64,000 nt of DNA from positions 5,647,501-5,711,500 of the forward strand of contig NZ_CP030862.1 in NCBI RefSeq assembly GCF_003325375.1, given 5' to 3'. The translations under genes and the position numbers were made by a program. Of this stretch, positions 8,796-19,041 are shown in pieces. Position 1 is the stretch's first letter; the number at the start of each line of letters is the position of its first letter. The notes beneath the pieces are model-generated. The model made no database searches. It had not been told where the DNA came from and saw nothing but the letters and a program-made list of their open reading frames with translations. The stretch comes from Streptomyces globosus (GTDB taxonomy: Bacteria; Actinomycetota; Actinomycetes; Streptomycetales; Streptomycetaceae).

Positions 8796-9125
8796 CGCGG
8801 TTCCTCTTCCCTCGTGCGGCGCGCGGCCTGTCCGGCGCCGTCGAAAGGGAGACCGGGGGGCCGCGGGGAACTCATCGCTCCCCGCGGAACTTTTTTCGAG
8901 CCGCCCGCGGGCGGGGGCGGGCCGGTCACGCAGCGCTGCCGGAAGGCGGCCCCGCCCCGGCGCGGGGGCACTGCGGGGCCGACGGCCCGAGTGTCCGGAA
9001 ATCGCCCTCACAGGACCGGCCCCGCGCCGGTATCCGAACGCCGCTCCGCGGAAATCGGTGCCCGGGGGCCCGTACGGCGCACCGCCCCGGACCGCGGCGG
9101 TCCGGGGGCCGGGCACTCGCGCCCG
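8796..9125. other. 330-nt intergenic region, no gene seen
   Basis: Upstream of the VOC gene and downstream of the regulator, both on the minus strand. It holds a run of six T on the plus strand at about 8890-8896 amid very GC-rich sequence, but no clear promoter, terminator or RNA gene. Confidence 0.4.
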
Positions 9126-10184
9126 CTAAGAGGCGACCGCGCCGCCCTTGAGGAGGGCGGCCCCGAGCGGCGTCACCGTGTGCAGCACGGCATTTCCGCG
9201 GCGCAGCGTGGTGACCAGCCCGGCCTCCCGCATGACGCACGCGTGCTGGCTCGCCGAAGCGAGGGAAACACCGGCCCGTCGGGCGAGTTCGCTGGTGGTC
9301 GCCCCGTCGCCGATGGCGCGGAGGACGACGGAACGCGTGTGCCCGACGAGTTTGCCGAGGGTGCGCTGGCGCTGCTCCTCCAGGGGGCGAATCGATTCGC
9401 TTCCGGCGGCCGCCGAGACGAGCTGCGCCGCGGCCGGGTAGACGAGCACGGGCGGCAGCTCCGGGTCGTGCAGCGTGACAGCGGTGCGCCGGCAGAAGAA
9501 CGACGGCTGGAGCAGCAGCCCGCGCCCGCACAGCCGCACGTCGCGGTCGACGGGGTAGTCGCACTCCAGGACGGGCGCCCTCCAGCGCAGCATCGGCGGC
9601 AGGGAGGCGAGCAGCTCGTCCGCGCCGCCGTCGAGCAGGGCGCGGCCCCGTGCGGCCCGCTCGGCCTCGATCTGGGCCTGGATGTGGGTCCAGTACGGGG
9701 CCACGGCCGCGCGGTGGTAGCCGCGCAGCTCGGCGAGGAGCCGCGGCAGGTGCGCCTCGGTGTCGTCCATGAGCTCCCGCAGCCGCCGCGGCACGGCGCC
9801 GTCGGCACCGCCGGAGGCGCCGGCGCCCGGCGGCATGCCGAAGGCGGCTCCCACGCGCGCGCCGGTGCCGAGCAGGGCCAGCTCCCGCCGGATCCGCTCG
9901 GGCTCCAGGCCGCGCAGCGCGTCGAGGCCCACGTCCCAGCCGTACTGCCCCTCGGCGGGCGTCAGGAAATCCGGGAAATAGCCGCGGCTCGGTATGAGCG
10001 CGCCGAGCAAGCGTGTTTCACTATTCAACCTGCTGCGGGTTTCCGTACGCCAATCACCGAAGAGACGTGCATCACGCCGGTCTCTTAAGCGGTGAAAACT
10101 CAGAATCGTTTCCCACAACGCATCGGGACGCCCTGCCATCCGTACGCGTGCCAGGTCCACTCCAGTGAAATGGATACGCAGCAC
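9126..10184 (-). CDS. ArsR-like winged-helix transcriptional regulator
   Basis: A 352-residue DNA-binding protein. The C-terminal 75 residues form an ArsR/MarR-type winged helix (VLRAIGDGATTSELARRAGVSL and ASQHACVMREAGLVTTLRRG). The long N-terminal region (VLRIHFTGVDLARVRMAGRPDALWETILSFHRL) resembles an uncharacterised streptomycete domain that I associate with DUF5937, found in many paralogous regulators. GTG at 10184 is preferred: a GGTGGGGG purine box precedes it, and the upstream ATG extension adds residues unlike the family. Targets and ligand unknown. The preceding gene on this strand is ppdK, but two terminators separate them. Confidence 0.78.
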   Translation of the reverse strand: MLRIHFTGVDLARVRMAGRPDALWETILSFHRLRDRRDARLFGDWRTETRSRLNSETRLLGALIPSRGYFPDFLTPAEGQYGWDVGLDALRGLEPERIRRELALLGTGARVGAAFGMPPGAGASGGADGAVPRRLRELMDDTEAHLPRLLAELRGYHRAAVAPYWTHIQAQIEAERAARGRALLDGGADELLASLPPMLRWRAPVLECDYPVDRDVRLCGRGLLLQPSFFCRRTAVTLHDPELPPVLVYPAAAQLVSAAAGSESIRPLEEQRQRTLGKLVGHTRSVVLRAIGDGATTSELARRAGVSLASASQHACVMREAGLVTTLRRGNAVLHTVTPLGAALLKGGAVAS

Positions 10185-10423
10185 CGAACCCCCACCTGTG
10201 CAACCGCAATCCCCCCGCCCCATGAGTATGCACGCCGTCACACGACGTCACCACGCCCTTTCGGCCACAGTTGAAACCCCTTTCGGCGAGGGCGTGACAA
10301 CCGAAATGCTGTACTCCGCCAGGCACACTCCGGCGCGACCGAAACGCTCCGTGAAGGCCGTGGGGGGCTTTGCGGGGCCTGGCGGTCGGTCGCACCGGGA
10401 AGCGCCGACGTGCCTGGCGGATT

Positions 10424-10469
10424 GCCGGCAGGCGGTGGACGGGTGGGGATCCGTCCACCGCCTGCTGGC
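10424..10469 (-). terminator. Long hairpin upstream of the ArsR-like gene
   Basis: 19-nt arms with one mismatch (10424-10442 and 10451-10469), 8-nt loop. No T-run. It probably acts as a second terminator after ppdK. Confidence 0.6.
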
Positions 10470-10500
10470 GTATGGATTTGTTGAACGGCAAAAGAAATGC

Positions 10501-10540
10501 CCGCCTGCCCTCGGGCGTCAGGGAACCCGGGGGCAGGCGG
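10501..10540 (-). terminator. Rho-independent terminator of ppdK
   Basis: Perfect 10-bp stem (CCGCCTGCCC and complement) with a 20-nt loop, followed on the minus strand by the T-rich TTTCTTTT at about 10489-10497. It lies 35 nt past the ppdK stop. Confidence 0.75.
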
Positions 10541-10574
10541 ACGGTTTCGGGCGGCCCTTGGGGGGCCGGGCGGG

Positions 10575-13283
<2,709 letters not shown>

Positions 13284-13534
13284 GGGTCTCGACTCCTCGA
13301 GGACTCGGTGGCTGCCCTGACGGCGAGGAACATACCCAGATCGAAGGCTTCTGGGTACGTCCACTTGGCCGTCATGAGCCTGTAACCACCCGCTCGCCAC
13401 CAGATCGAAAGTAACCGATGGGTAGCCCGAACATACGAAGAGCGTTCACCTCCCGAAGGGGAGGGGGGCCACTGAGGCGTGTTTGCGCTCGGATGAGCGA
13501 TCATCGATACATTTGCGTTCAAGAGTTGAACAAA

Positions 13535-13563
13535 CAAAGGGTGGCACCCAGTGCCACCCTTTG
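13535..13563. terminator. Perfect hairpin terminator after dusB
   Basis: 13-bp perfect arms (CAAAGGGTGGCAC, 3-nt loop, complement). The outer A/T bases give short T-runs on both strands. It lies about 100 nt past the dusB stop. Confidence 0.7.
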
Positions 13564-13582
13564 GAAGTCTTAGCCGTGATTC

Positions 13583-13602
13583 TTGCGCTCATGTGAGCGC
13601 AA
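13583..13602. promoter_or_regulatory. Operator-like palindrome TTGCGCTCA-tg-TGAGCGCAA
   Basis: Perfect 9-bp inverted repeat with a 2-bp centre, 57 nt past dusB and 300 nt upstream of ppdK. The GAGCGC core resembles LacI-family operators. Too short-looped to be an efficient RNA hairpin, so protein binding is more likely. Confidence 0.4.
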
Positions 13603-13659
13603 CCCCACCCATGCGTGGCGTATGTCACGCCGCCGACGGCATAGTTTGTCAGCTGGTTC

Positions 13660-14802
13660 TCACCCTCCGGACGTGTCCAGTTCGGCGTCCTCGGTCACAC
13701 CGGCACAGTCGTACGGGTCCTTCAGCCAGCCGTCGGGGAGGACAACCCGGTTGTTTCCGGACGTGCGGCCCCGCGGGCCGTCCGCACCCTCCGGCCACGG
13801 CTGGTCCAGGTCGAGCTCGCTCAGATGAGCATCGAGTTCCGCCAGGGACGAGGCGACGGCGAGCTTCTGGCGCATCTCGGATCCGACCGAGAAGCCCTTC
13901 AGGTACCAGGCCACGTGCTTACGGAAGTCGATCACCCCGCGGGACTCGTCGCCGATCCACTCCCCCAGCAGCCGGGCGTGCCGGACCATGGTCCCCGCGA
14001 CCTCGCGCAGCGAGGGCCGGTGGAAGTCCTCGGGGCGCCCCTCGAAGGCCGCGACGAGGTCGTTGAACAGCCACGGGCGGCCCAGGCAGCCGCGCCCGAC
14101 GACCACACCGTCGCAGCCGGTCTCGCGCACCATGCGCAGCGCGTCCTCGGCGCACCAGATGTCGCCGTTGCCGAGGACGGGGATCTCCGGGACGTGCTCC
14201 TTCAGCCGGGCGATGGCCTCCCAGTCGGCGGTGCCGCCGTAGTGCTGGGCGGTGGTGCGGCCGTGCAGGGCGATGGCGGTGACGCCCTCCTCCACGGCGA
14301 TCCGGCCGGCGTCGAGGTAGGTGAGGTGGTCGTCGTCGATGCCCTTGCGCATCTTCATGGTGACCGGCGTGTCGCCGGCGCCCGCGACCGCCTCCCGGAG
14401 GATGGCGCGCAGCAGGTTCCGCTTGTAGGGCAGGGCGGAGCCGCCGCCCTTGCGCGTGACCTTGGGAACGGGGCAGCCGAAGTTCAGGTCGATGTGGTCG
14501 GCGCGGTCCTCCTCGACGATCATGCGGACCGCCTTGCCGACCGTGGCGGGGTCGACCCCGTACAGCTGGATCGACCGGGGCTTCTCGGACTCGTCGAACC
14601 GGATCAGCTGCATGGTCTTGTCGTTGCGCTCGACCAGCGCCCGCGTGGTGATCATCTCGCTCACGAACAGCCCCTTGCCACCGCTGAACTCGCGGCAGAG
14701 CGTGCGGAACGGGGCGTTGGTGATGCCGGCCATGGGCGCGAGCACCACGGGGGGCTGCACGGTGTGCGGGCCGATCGCGAGGGGCGGGGGGAGCGTGGTC
14801 AT
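13660..14802 (-). CDS. dusB: tRNA-dihydrouridine synthase
   Basis: A 380-residue FMN enzyme that reduces uridine to dihydrouridine in the D-loop of tRNA. A TIM barrel starts PPVVLAPMAGITNAPFRTLCREF. The family's catalytic Cys lies in DLNFGCPVPKVTRKGGGSALP, and FMN/tRNA-binding positions show in ALHGRTTAQHYGGTADWEAI and PVLGNGDIWCAEDALRM. The C-terminal helical tRNA-recognition domain follows. I take ATG 14802 because GGGGGG lies just upstream; ATG 14811 is possible. The dusB name is by similarity to the actinobacterial nifR3-type branch. It is divergent from the aldo/keto reductase gene and shares an 89-nt spacer with it. Confidence 0.92.
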   Translation of the reverse strand: MTTLPPPLAIGPHTVQPPVVLAPMAGITNAPFRTLCREFSGGKGLFVSEMITTRALVERNDKTMQLIRFDESEKPRSIQLYGVDPATVGKAVRMIVEEDRADHIDLNFGCPVPKVTRKGGGSALPYKRNLLRAILREAVAGAGDTPVTMKMRKGIDDDHLTYLDAGRIAVEEGVTAIALHGRTTAQHYGGTADWEAIARLKEHVPEIPVLGNGDIWCAEDALRMVRETGCDGVVVGRGCLGRPWLFNDLVAAFEGRPEDFHRPSLREVAGTMVRHARLLGEWIGDESRGVIDFRKHVAWYLKGFSVGSEMRQKLAVASSLAELDAHLSELDLDQPWPEGADGPRGRTSGNNRVVLPDGWLKDPYDCAGVTEDAELDTSGG

Positions 14803-14841
14803 GCCCCCCATTGTCGCCCAGCCGGCCTCTCCGTCGCCGAT

Positions 14842-14873
14842 ACGGGTGACAGATATTGAAATCTGTCACCCGT
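14842..14873. promoter_or_regulatory. Perfect 13-bp inverted repeat, probable TetR-family operator
   Basis: ACGGGTGACAGAT-attgaa-ATCTGTCACCCGT, ending 18 nt before the aldo/keto reductase ATG. The TGACA/TGTCA core and symmetry suit a TetR-type dimer, and a TetR gene is next in this operon. Confidence 0.6.
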
Positions 14874-14891
14874 CATGTCATTCTCGTTGGC

Positions 14892-15974
14892 ATGACGACG
14901 AACGAGAGCACTTCCGCGACCATGACGACCACCCCGGCCGCTGCGGCGGCCGCCGCCGGGGCCCCCGGCGGGCCCGTGCGGTCCCTCGGCTCGACCGGGC
15001 CCGCCGTCTTCCCGCTGGGGCTGGGCTGCATGGGCATGTCCGCGCTGTACGGGGAGGCCGACCGCGGCGAGTCGCTGGCGACGATCCACGCCGCGCTCGA
15101 CGCGGGCGTGACCCTGCTCGACACGGGCGACTTCTACGGCATGGGCCACAACGAGCTGCTGATCAGCGAAGCCCTGCGCACCGCCCCCGCGGCCGCGCGG
15201 GAGCGAGCGCTGACCAGTGTGAAGTTCGGCGCGCTGCGCACAGTCGAGGGCGGCTTCACCGGGTACGACGGCCGCCCCGAGGCGGTGCGGAACTTCCTGG
15301 CCTACTCGCTGCAGCGGCTGGGCCGGGACCACATCGACATCTACCGGATCGCCCGCGTCGACCCGGCGGTGCCGATCGAGGAGACGGTCGGCGCCATCGC
15401 CGAAGCCGTCGAAGCGGGGCACGTGCGGCACATCGGCCTGTCGGAGGTCGGAGCGGACACCCTGCGCCGAGCCGCTGCCGTGGCTCCGATCGCGGACCTC
15501 CAGATCGAGTACTCGCTGATATCCCGCGGCATCGAGCGGGAGATCCTGCCGACCGCGCGGGAGCTCGGCATAGGCGTCACGGCGTACGGGGTCCTCTCCC
15601 GCGGCCTGCTCAGCGGGCACTTCACGCGCGACCGGGAACTGGCCCCGGGCGACTTCCGCGGGATGAGCCCCCGCTTCCAGGGCGAGAACCTCGACCGCAA
15701 CCTCGCCCTCGTCGAGGCCCTGCGCACGGTGGCCGACGGCAAGGGCGTCAGCGTGGCCCAGACCGCCATCGCCTGGGTGCTCTCCCGCGGCGGGGACATC
15801 GTGCCGCTGGTGGGAGCCCGCCGCCGCGACCGGCTCGCCGAGGCACTGGGTGCCATGGAGGTGGTGCTGTCGGCGGCCGACCTCGCGGCCGTCGAGGAGG
15901 CGGTCCCGGCCGGAGCCGCAGCCGGCGAGCGCTACCCGGCCGCGCAGATGGCCCACCTGGACAGCGAGCGCTGA
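14892..15974 (+). CDS. Aldo/keto reductase
   Basis: A 360-residue NADPH-dependent aldo/keto reductase with a TIM barrel. After an Ala/Thr-rich N-terminus of about 35 residues come VFPLGLGCMGMSALYGEAD and TLLDTGDFYGMGHNELLISEAL, holding the catalytic Asp and Tyr. The usual catalytic Lys lies in ALTSVKFGALR and the position of the catalytic His is IDIYRIARVD, where Arg-Ile-Ala replaces the common Gln/Leu-His-Arg motif, so the active-site His seems absent. The cofactor end is VPLVGARRRDRLAEALGAM. The ATG at 14892 follows a probable operator, and a TetR gene starts 21 nt after the stop, suggesting one repressed operon. Confidence 0.87.
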   Translation: MTTNESTSATMTTTPAAAAAAAGAPGGPVRSLGSTGPAVFPLGLGCMGMSALYGEADRGESLATIHAALDAGVTLLDTGDFYGMGHNELLISEALRTAPAAARERALTSVKFGALRTVEGGFTGYDGRPEAVRNFLAYSLQRLGRDHIDIYRIARVDPAVPIEETVGAIAEAVEAGHVRHIGLSEVGADTLRRAAAVAPIADLQIEYSLISRGIEREILPTARELGIGVTAYGVLSRGLLSGHFTRDRELAPGDFRGMSPRFQGENLDRNLALVEALRTVADGKGVSVAQTAIAWVLSRGGDIVPLVGARRRDRLAEALGAMEVVLSAADLAAVEEAVPAGAAAGERYPAAQMAHLDSER

Positions 15975-15995
15975 CTCGGCGGTACGGTCGTACCC

Positions 15996-16589
15996 ATGTC
16001 ACCCGCTGCCGCCGAGCCCCTGACCCCCGAGCGCATCCTGGAGACCACCGAGGAGGTGCTGCGCCGCTACGGCCCGGCCAAGGCGACCGTGGTCGACGTG
16101 GCGCGGGCCCTGGGCGTCAGCCACGGCAGCGTGTACCGGCACTTCCCGTCCAAGGCCGCCCTGCGCGAGGCGGTGACCGAGCGCTGGCTCGGCAAAACGG
16201 TCGGGCGCCTGGAGGAGATCGCCTCGGATGGCGCGGAGAGCGCCCCCTCCAAGCTGGAGGCGTGGCTGGAGGCGCTGTTCGACGCCAAGCGCCACAAGGC
16301 GGGCGACGACCCGGAGCTGTTCGCGACGTACACGGTGCTGCTCGCCGAGAACAGCGGGGTCGTGGAGGCGCACCTGGCCGAGCTGGTCGAGCAGTTGGGG
16401 CGGATCATCGCCGAGGGCGTGGAGGCGGGCACGCTCGACGTGCCGGACGTGCCGGCCGCGGCCCGCGCCGTGTTCGACGCGACCGGGCGCTTTCACGACC
16501 CGCAGTACGCGGCCGAGTGGACCTCCCCGACGATCAGCCGCGAGTTCGAGGCGGTCACGTCCCTGGTGGTCCGCGGCCTGCGCGCCTGA
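15996..16589 (+). CDS. TetR-family transcriptional regulator
   Basis: A 197-residue repressor. Residues 10-60 are a TetR-type helix-turn-helix (RILETTEEVLRRYGPAKATVVDVARALGVSHGSVYRHFPSKAAL). The C-terminal ligand domain (about 75-197) resembles the YcdC-type TetR_C group. It lies 21 nt after the aldo/keto reductase and is likely co-transcribed, so it probably controls its own operon through the palindrome at 14842-14873. The inducer is unknown. Confidence 0.9.
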   Translation: MSPAAAEPLTPERILETTEEVLRRYGPAKATVVDVARALGVSHGSVYRHFPSKAALREAVTERWLGKTVGRLEEIASDGAESAPSKLEAWLEALFDAKRHKAGDDPELFATYTVLLAENSGVVEAHLAELVEQLGRIIAEGVEAGTLDVPDVPAAARAVFDATGRFHDPQYAAEWTSPTISREFEAVTSLVVRGLRA

Positions 16590-16722
16590 CACAACCCCGA
16601 TATGGCCGGAATGCACCACTCCGCACGGCTTGATGATCTTTTGGTGCATCTCATGCCTGTTCGTGACCAGTCAAAACATACGGTTTCTCCCGTACGTCAT
16701 CAGGCATGTCCCGGGGGAAACC

Positions 16723-17436
16723 TTGTCCACGCACCCATCTCAGGCAGAACGGCCGACGCCTCCGGCGCGCTCCGGCGGCGCCGCCGCGACCGGCTGGATC
16801 CTGACGATCGCCCTTAACGTGGTCGCTCCGATCATCACCTACCACCAGCTGCAGGACCACGGCTGGAGCGAGGCCGGCTCCCTGCTGGTCAGCAGCGCCT
16901 GGCCCGTGGTCGACAACATCGTCGTCCTCGCCTGGCGCCGCAAGCTCGACGAATTCGCCATGGTGACACTGGCGTTCCTCGCCATCACGGCCGCGGTGTC
17001 GCTGGTCGGCGCCAACTCCGCCCGCACGCTGCTCGTGAAGGACTCCTGCGTCACCGGACTGTTCGGGCTGCTCTGCCTGGCCACCCTGCTCGCGCCGCGG
17101 CCGCTGATCTTCTACTTCGGCCGCAAGTTCGCCACCGACGGCACACCGGAGAGCACGGCCTGGTGGAACGGCCTGTGGCAGTACCCGGGGTTCCGCCGCT
17201 CGATGACCGTGATGACCGCGGTGTGGGGCGTGGGCTACCTCCTGGAGGCGGGCGTACGCGTCGCCCTGGCCTACGTGCTGGACACCGACACGATGGTGGC
17301 CGTCAGCCCGATCATGATCTACGGCGTGCTCGCCGGCCTGGCCCTCTGGACCGTGTACTACGGAAAGAAGTCCAAGGCCGAGGGCGAGCGCCGCGCCGCC
17401 GCCGCAGCAGCCGAGGCCGGGGCGGCCGCGGCCTGA
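16723..17436 (+). CDS. VC0807-family membrane protein
   Basis: A 237-residue integral membrane protein resembling the uncharacterised VC0807 family. Hydrophobic helices appear at about residues 22-42 (GWILTIALNVVAPIITYHQL), 50-68, 78-97, 105-125, 155-180 and 190-215. The C-terminus is charged then Ala-rich (KKSKAEGERRAAAAAAEAG). I choose the TTG at 16723 because GGGGGAA lies 3 nt upstream; the longer open frame starts inside the TetR gene and is improbable. No function is known. It stands alone with a terminator shared with glyS. Confidence 0.75.
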   Translation: MSTHPSQAERPTPPARSGGAAATGWILTIALNVVAPIITYHQLQDHGWSEAGSLLVSSAWPVVDNIVVLAWRRKLDEFAMVTLAFLAITAAVSLVGANSARTLLVKDSCVTGLFGLLCLATLLAPRPLIFYFGRKFATDGTPESTAWWNGLWQYPGFRRSMTVMTAVWGVGYLLEAGVRVALAYVLDTDTMVAVSPIMIYGVLAGLALWTVYYGKKSKAEGERRAAAAAAEAGAAAA

Positions 17437-17450
17437 CCCCGCGAAGAAGG

Positions 17451-17487
17451 CGGTGGCCCGGTGCGCGGCATGCGCACCGGGCCACCG
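17451..17487. terminator. Bidirectional terminator
   Basis: Perfect 16-bp arms (CGGTGGCCCGGTGCGC, 5-nt loop, complement) between convergent VC0807-family gene and glyS. Confidence 0.85.
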
Positions 17488-17503
17488 TCCGCTGGAGCGG
17501 GCC

Positions 17504-18886
17504 CTAGCAGCCGAGGAGGCGGGTGGCCAGGTAGCTCTGGATCTGGTCCAGGGAGACGCGCTCCTGCTTCATGGTGTCGCGCTCGCGGACGGTCACCGCG
17601 TTGTCGTCGAGGGTGTCGAAGTCGACGGTGACGCAGAACGGCGTGCCGATCTCGTCCTGGCGGCGGTAGCGGCGGCCGATGGCGCCCGCGTCGTCGAACT
17701 CGATGTTCCAGTTCTTGCGCAGGTCGGCGGCGAGGCCCTTGGCCTTCGGCGACAGCTGCGCGTTGCGGGACAGCGGCAGGACGGCGACCTTGACCGGGGC
17801 CAGGCGCGGGTCGAGGCGCATCACGGTGCGCTTCTCCATGACGCCCTTGGCGTTCGGGGCCTCGTCCTCGTTGTACGCGTCGAGCATGAAGGCGAGCATG
17901 GCGCGGTTCACGCCGGCCGCGGGCTCGATGACGTACGGGGTGTAGCGCTCACCGGCCTCCTGGTCGAAGAAGGTGAGGTCCTGGCCGGAGGCGGCGGAGT
18001 GGGCCTTGAGATCGTAGTCCGTGCGGTTGGCGATGCCCTCCAGCTCGGAGAACTCGCTGCCGCCGAAGTTGAAGCGGTACTCGATGTCGGCGGTGCGCTT
18101 CGAGTAGTGGGACAGCTTCTCCTTCGGGTGCTCGTACCAGCGGATGTTCTCCTCGCGGATGCCCAGGCCGCGGTACCAGTTCCACCGCTCCTGCATCCAG
18201 TACTCCTGCCACTGCTCGTCCTCGCCCGGCTTGACGAAGAACTCCATCTCCATCTGCTCGAACTCGCGGGTGCGGAAGATGAAGTTGCCGGGCGTGATCT
18301 CGTTGCGGAAGGACTTGCCCATCTGAGCGATGCCGAAGGGCGGCTTCTTGCGCGAGGAGGTCTGCACCAGGGCGAAGTTGGTGAAGATGCCCTGGGCGGT
18401 CTCGGGGCGCAGGTACGCCTTGGAGCCGGTGTCCTGGGTCGGGCCGAGGTGGGTCTCCAGCATGCCGGAGAACTGCTTCGGCTCGGTGAACTGGCCCTTC
18501 ACGCCGCAGTGGGGGCAGTTCACGTCGGCCAGGCCATTCTCGGGGAGGCGGCCGTGCTTGGCCTCGTACGCCTCCTCGAGGTGGTCGGCGCGGTGGCGCT
18601 TGTGGCAGGCGGTGCACTCGGTGAGCGGGTCGGAGAACGTCGCGACGTGGCCCGAGGCCACCCAGACCTCGGGGGCCAGGATCACGGACGAGTCGATGCC
18701 GACGATGTCCTCACGGCCGGTCACCATCGCCTTCCACCACTGGCGCTTGATGTTCTCCTTGAGCTCGACACCCAGCGGACCGTAGTCCCAGGCAGCCCGG
18801 GAGCCGCCGTAGATCTCACTGCACGGGTAAACGAAGCCACGGCGCTTGCTCAGGCTGACGATGGTTTCGATCTTGTCGGCGGCCAC
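17504..18886 (-). CDS. glyS: Glycyl-tRNA synthetase (alpha2 type)
   Basis: A 460-residue class II aminoacyl-tRNA synthetase that charges tRNA-Gly. It is the single-chain homodimer type. It opens ETIVSLSKRRGFVYPCSEIYGGSRAAWDYGPLG, has a zinc-binding insertion (TECTACHKRHRAD and NCPHCGVKGQF), class II motif 2 around FRNEITPGNFIFRTREFEQMEMEFF, motif 3 near MLAFMLDAYNEDE, and a C-terminal anticodon-binding domain (VAVLPLSRNAQLSPKAKGLA). Start ATG 18886. It is divergent from znuA and convergent with the VC0807-family gene. Confidence 0.96.
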   Translation of the reverse strand: MAADKIETIVSLSKRRGFVYPCSEIYGGSRAAWDYGPLGVELKENIKRQWWKAMVTGREDIVGIDSSVILAPEVWVASGHVATFSDPLTECTACHKRHRADHLEEAYEAKHGRLPENGLADVNCPHCGVKGQFTEPKQFSGMLETHLGPTQDTGSKAYLRPETAQGIFTNFALVQTSSRKKPPFGIAQMGKSFRNEITPGNFIFRTREFEQMEMEFFVKPGEDEQWQEYWMQERWNWYRGLGIREENIRWYEHPKEKLSHYSKRTADIEYRFNFGGSEFSELEGIANRTDYDLKAHSAASGQDLTFFDQEAGERYTPYVIEPAAGVNRAMLAFMLDAYNEDEAPNAKGVMEKRTVMRLDPRLAPVKVAVLPLSRNAQLSPKAKGLAADLRKNWNIEFDDAGAIGRRYRRQDEIGTPFCVTVDFDTLDDNAVTVRERDTMKQERVSLDQIQSYLATRLLGC

Positions 18887-19003
18887 GGTGCTCTCTTCAT
18901 TACGAGGACGAACGCGAATGCCTCAGGTTACCGGCGCCCGCACCCCCTCCATCAAATCGGTTCCCCTTCCATGGTGCCCCCGGGGGCCCGCAGCCAGGGC
19001 TTT

Positions 19004-19041
19004 TTGACAACGGTTTCCATATTTGATGAAAATGGATGTCA
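19004..19041 (+). promoter_or_regulatory. znuA promoter with overlapping Zur box
   Basis: TTGACA at 19004-19009 and GAAAAT at 19028-19033 (18-nt spacer) make a plausible -35/-10 pair. TGAAAATGGATGTCA (19027-19041) matches the palindromic Zur box of streptomycetes (TGAAAATnATTTTCA type) and covers the -10. Transcription would start at or next to the ATG at 19041, giving a leaderless message. Confidence 0.6.

Larger units (their letters stand above)
13284..13659 (-). promoter_or_regulatory. Upstream region of ppdK with repeated TTGCGYTC motifs
   Basis: 376 nt between dusB and ppdK, both minus strand. Three copies of TTGCG(C/T)TC occur near 13484, 13513 and 13583. Two belong to inverted repeats: GTTCAA-gag-TTGAAC near 13516-13530 and TTGCGCTCA-tg-TGAGCGCAA at 13583-13602. 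A terminator hairpin lies among them. No single promoter can be assigned. Confidence 0.4.
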
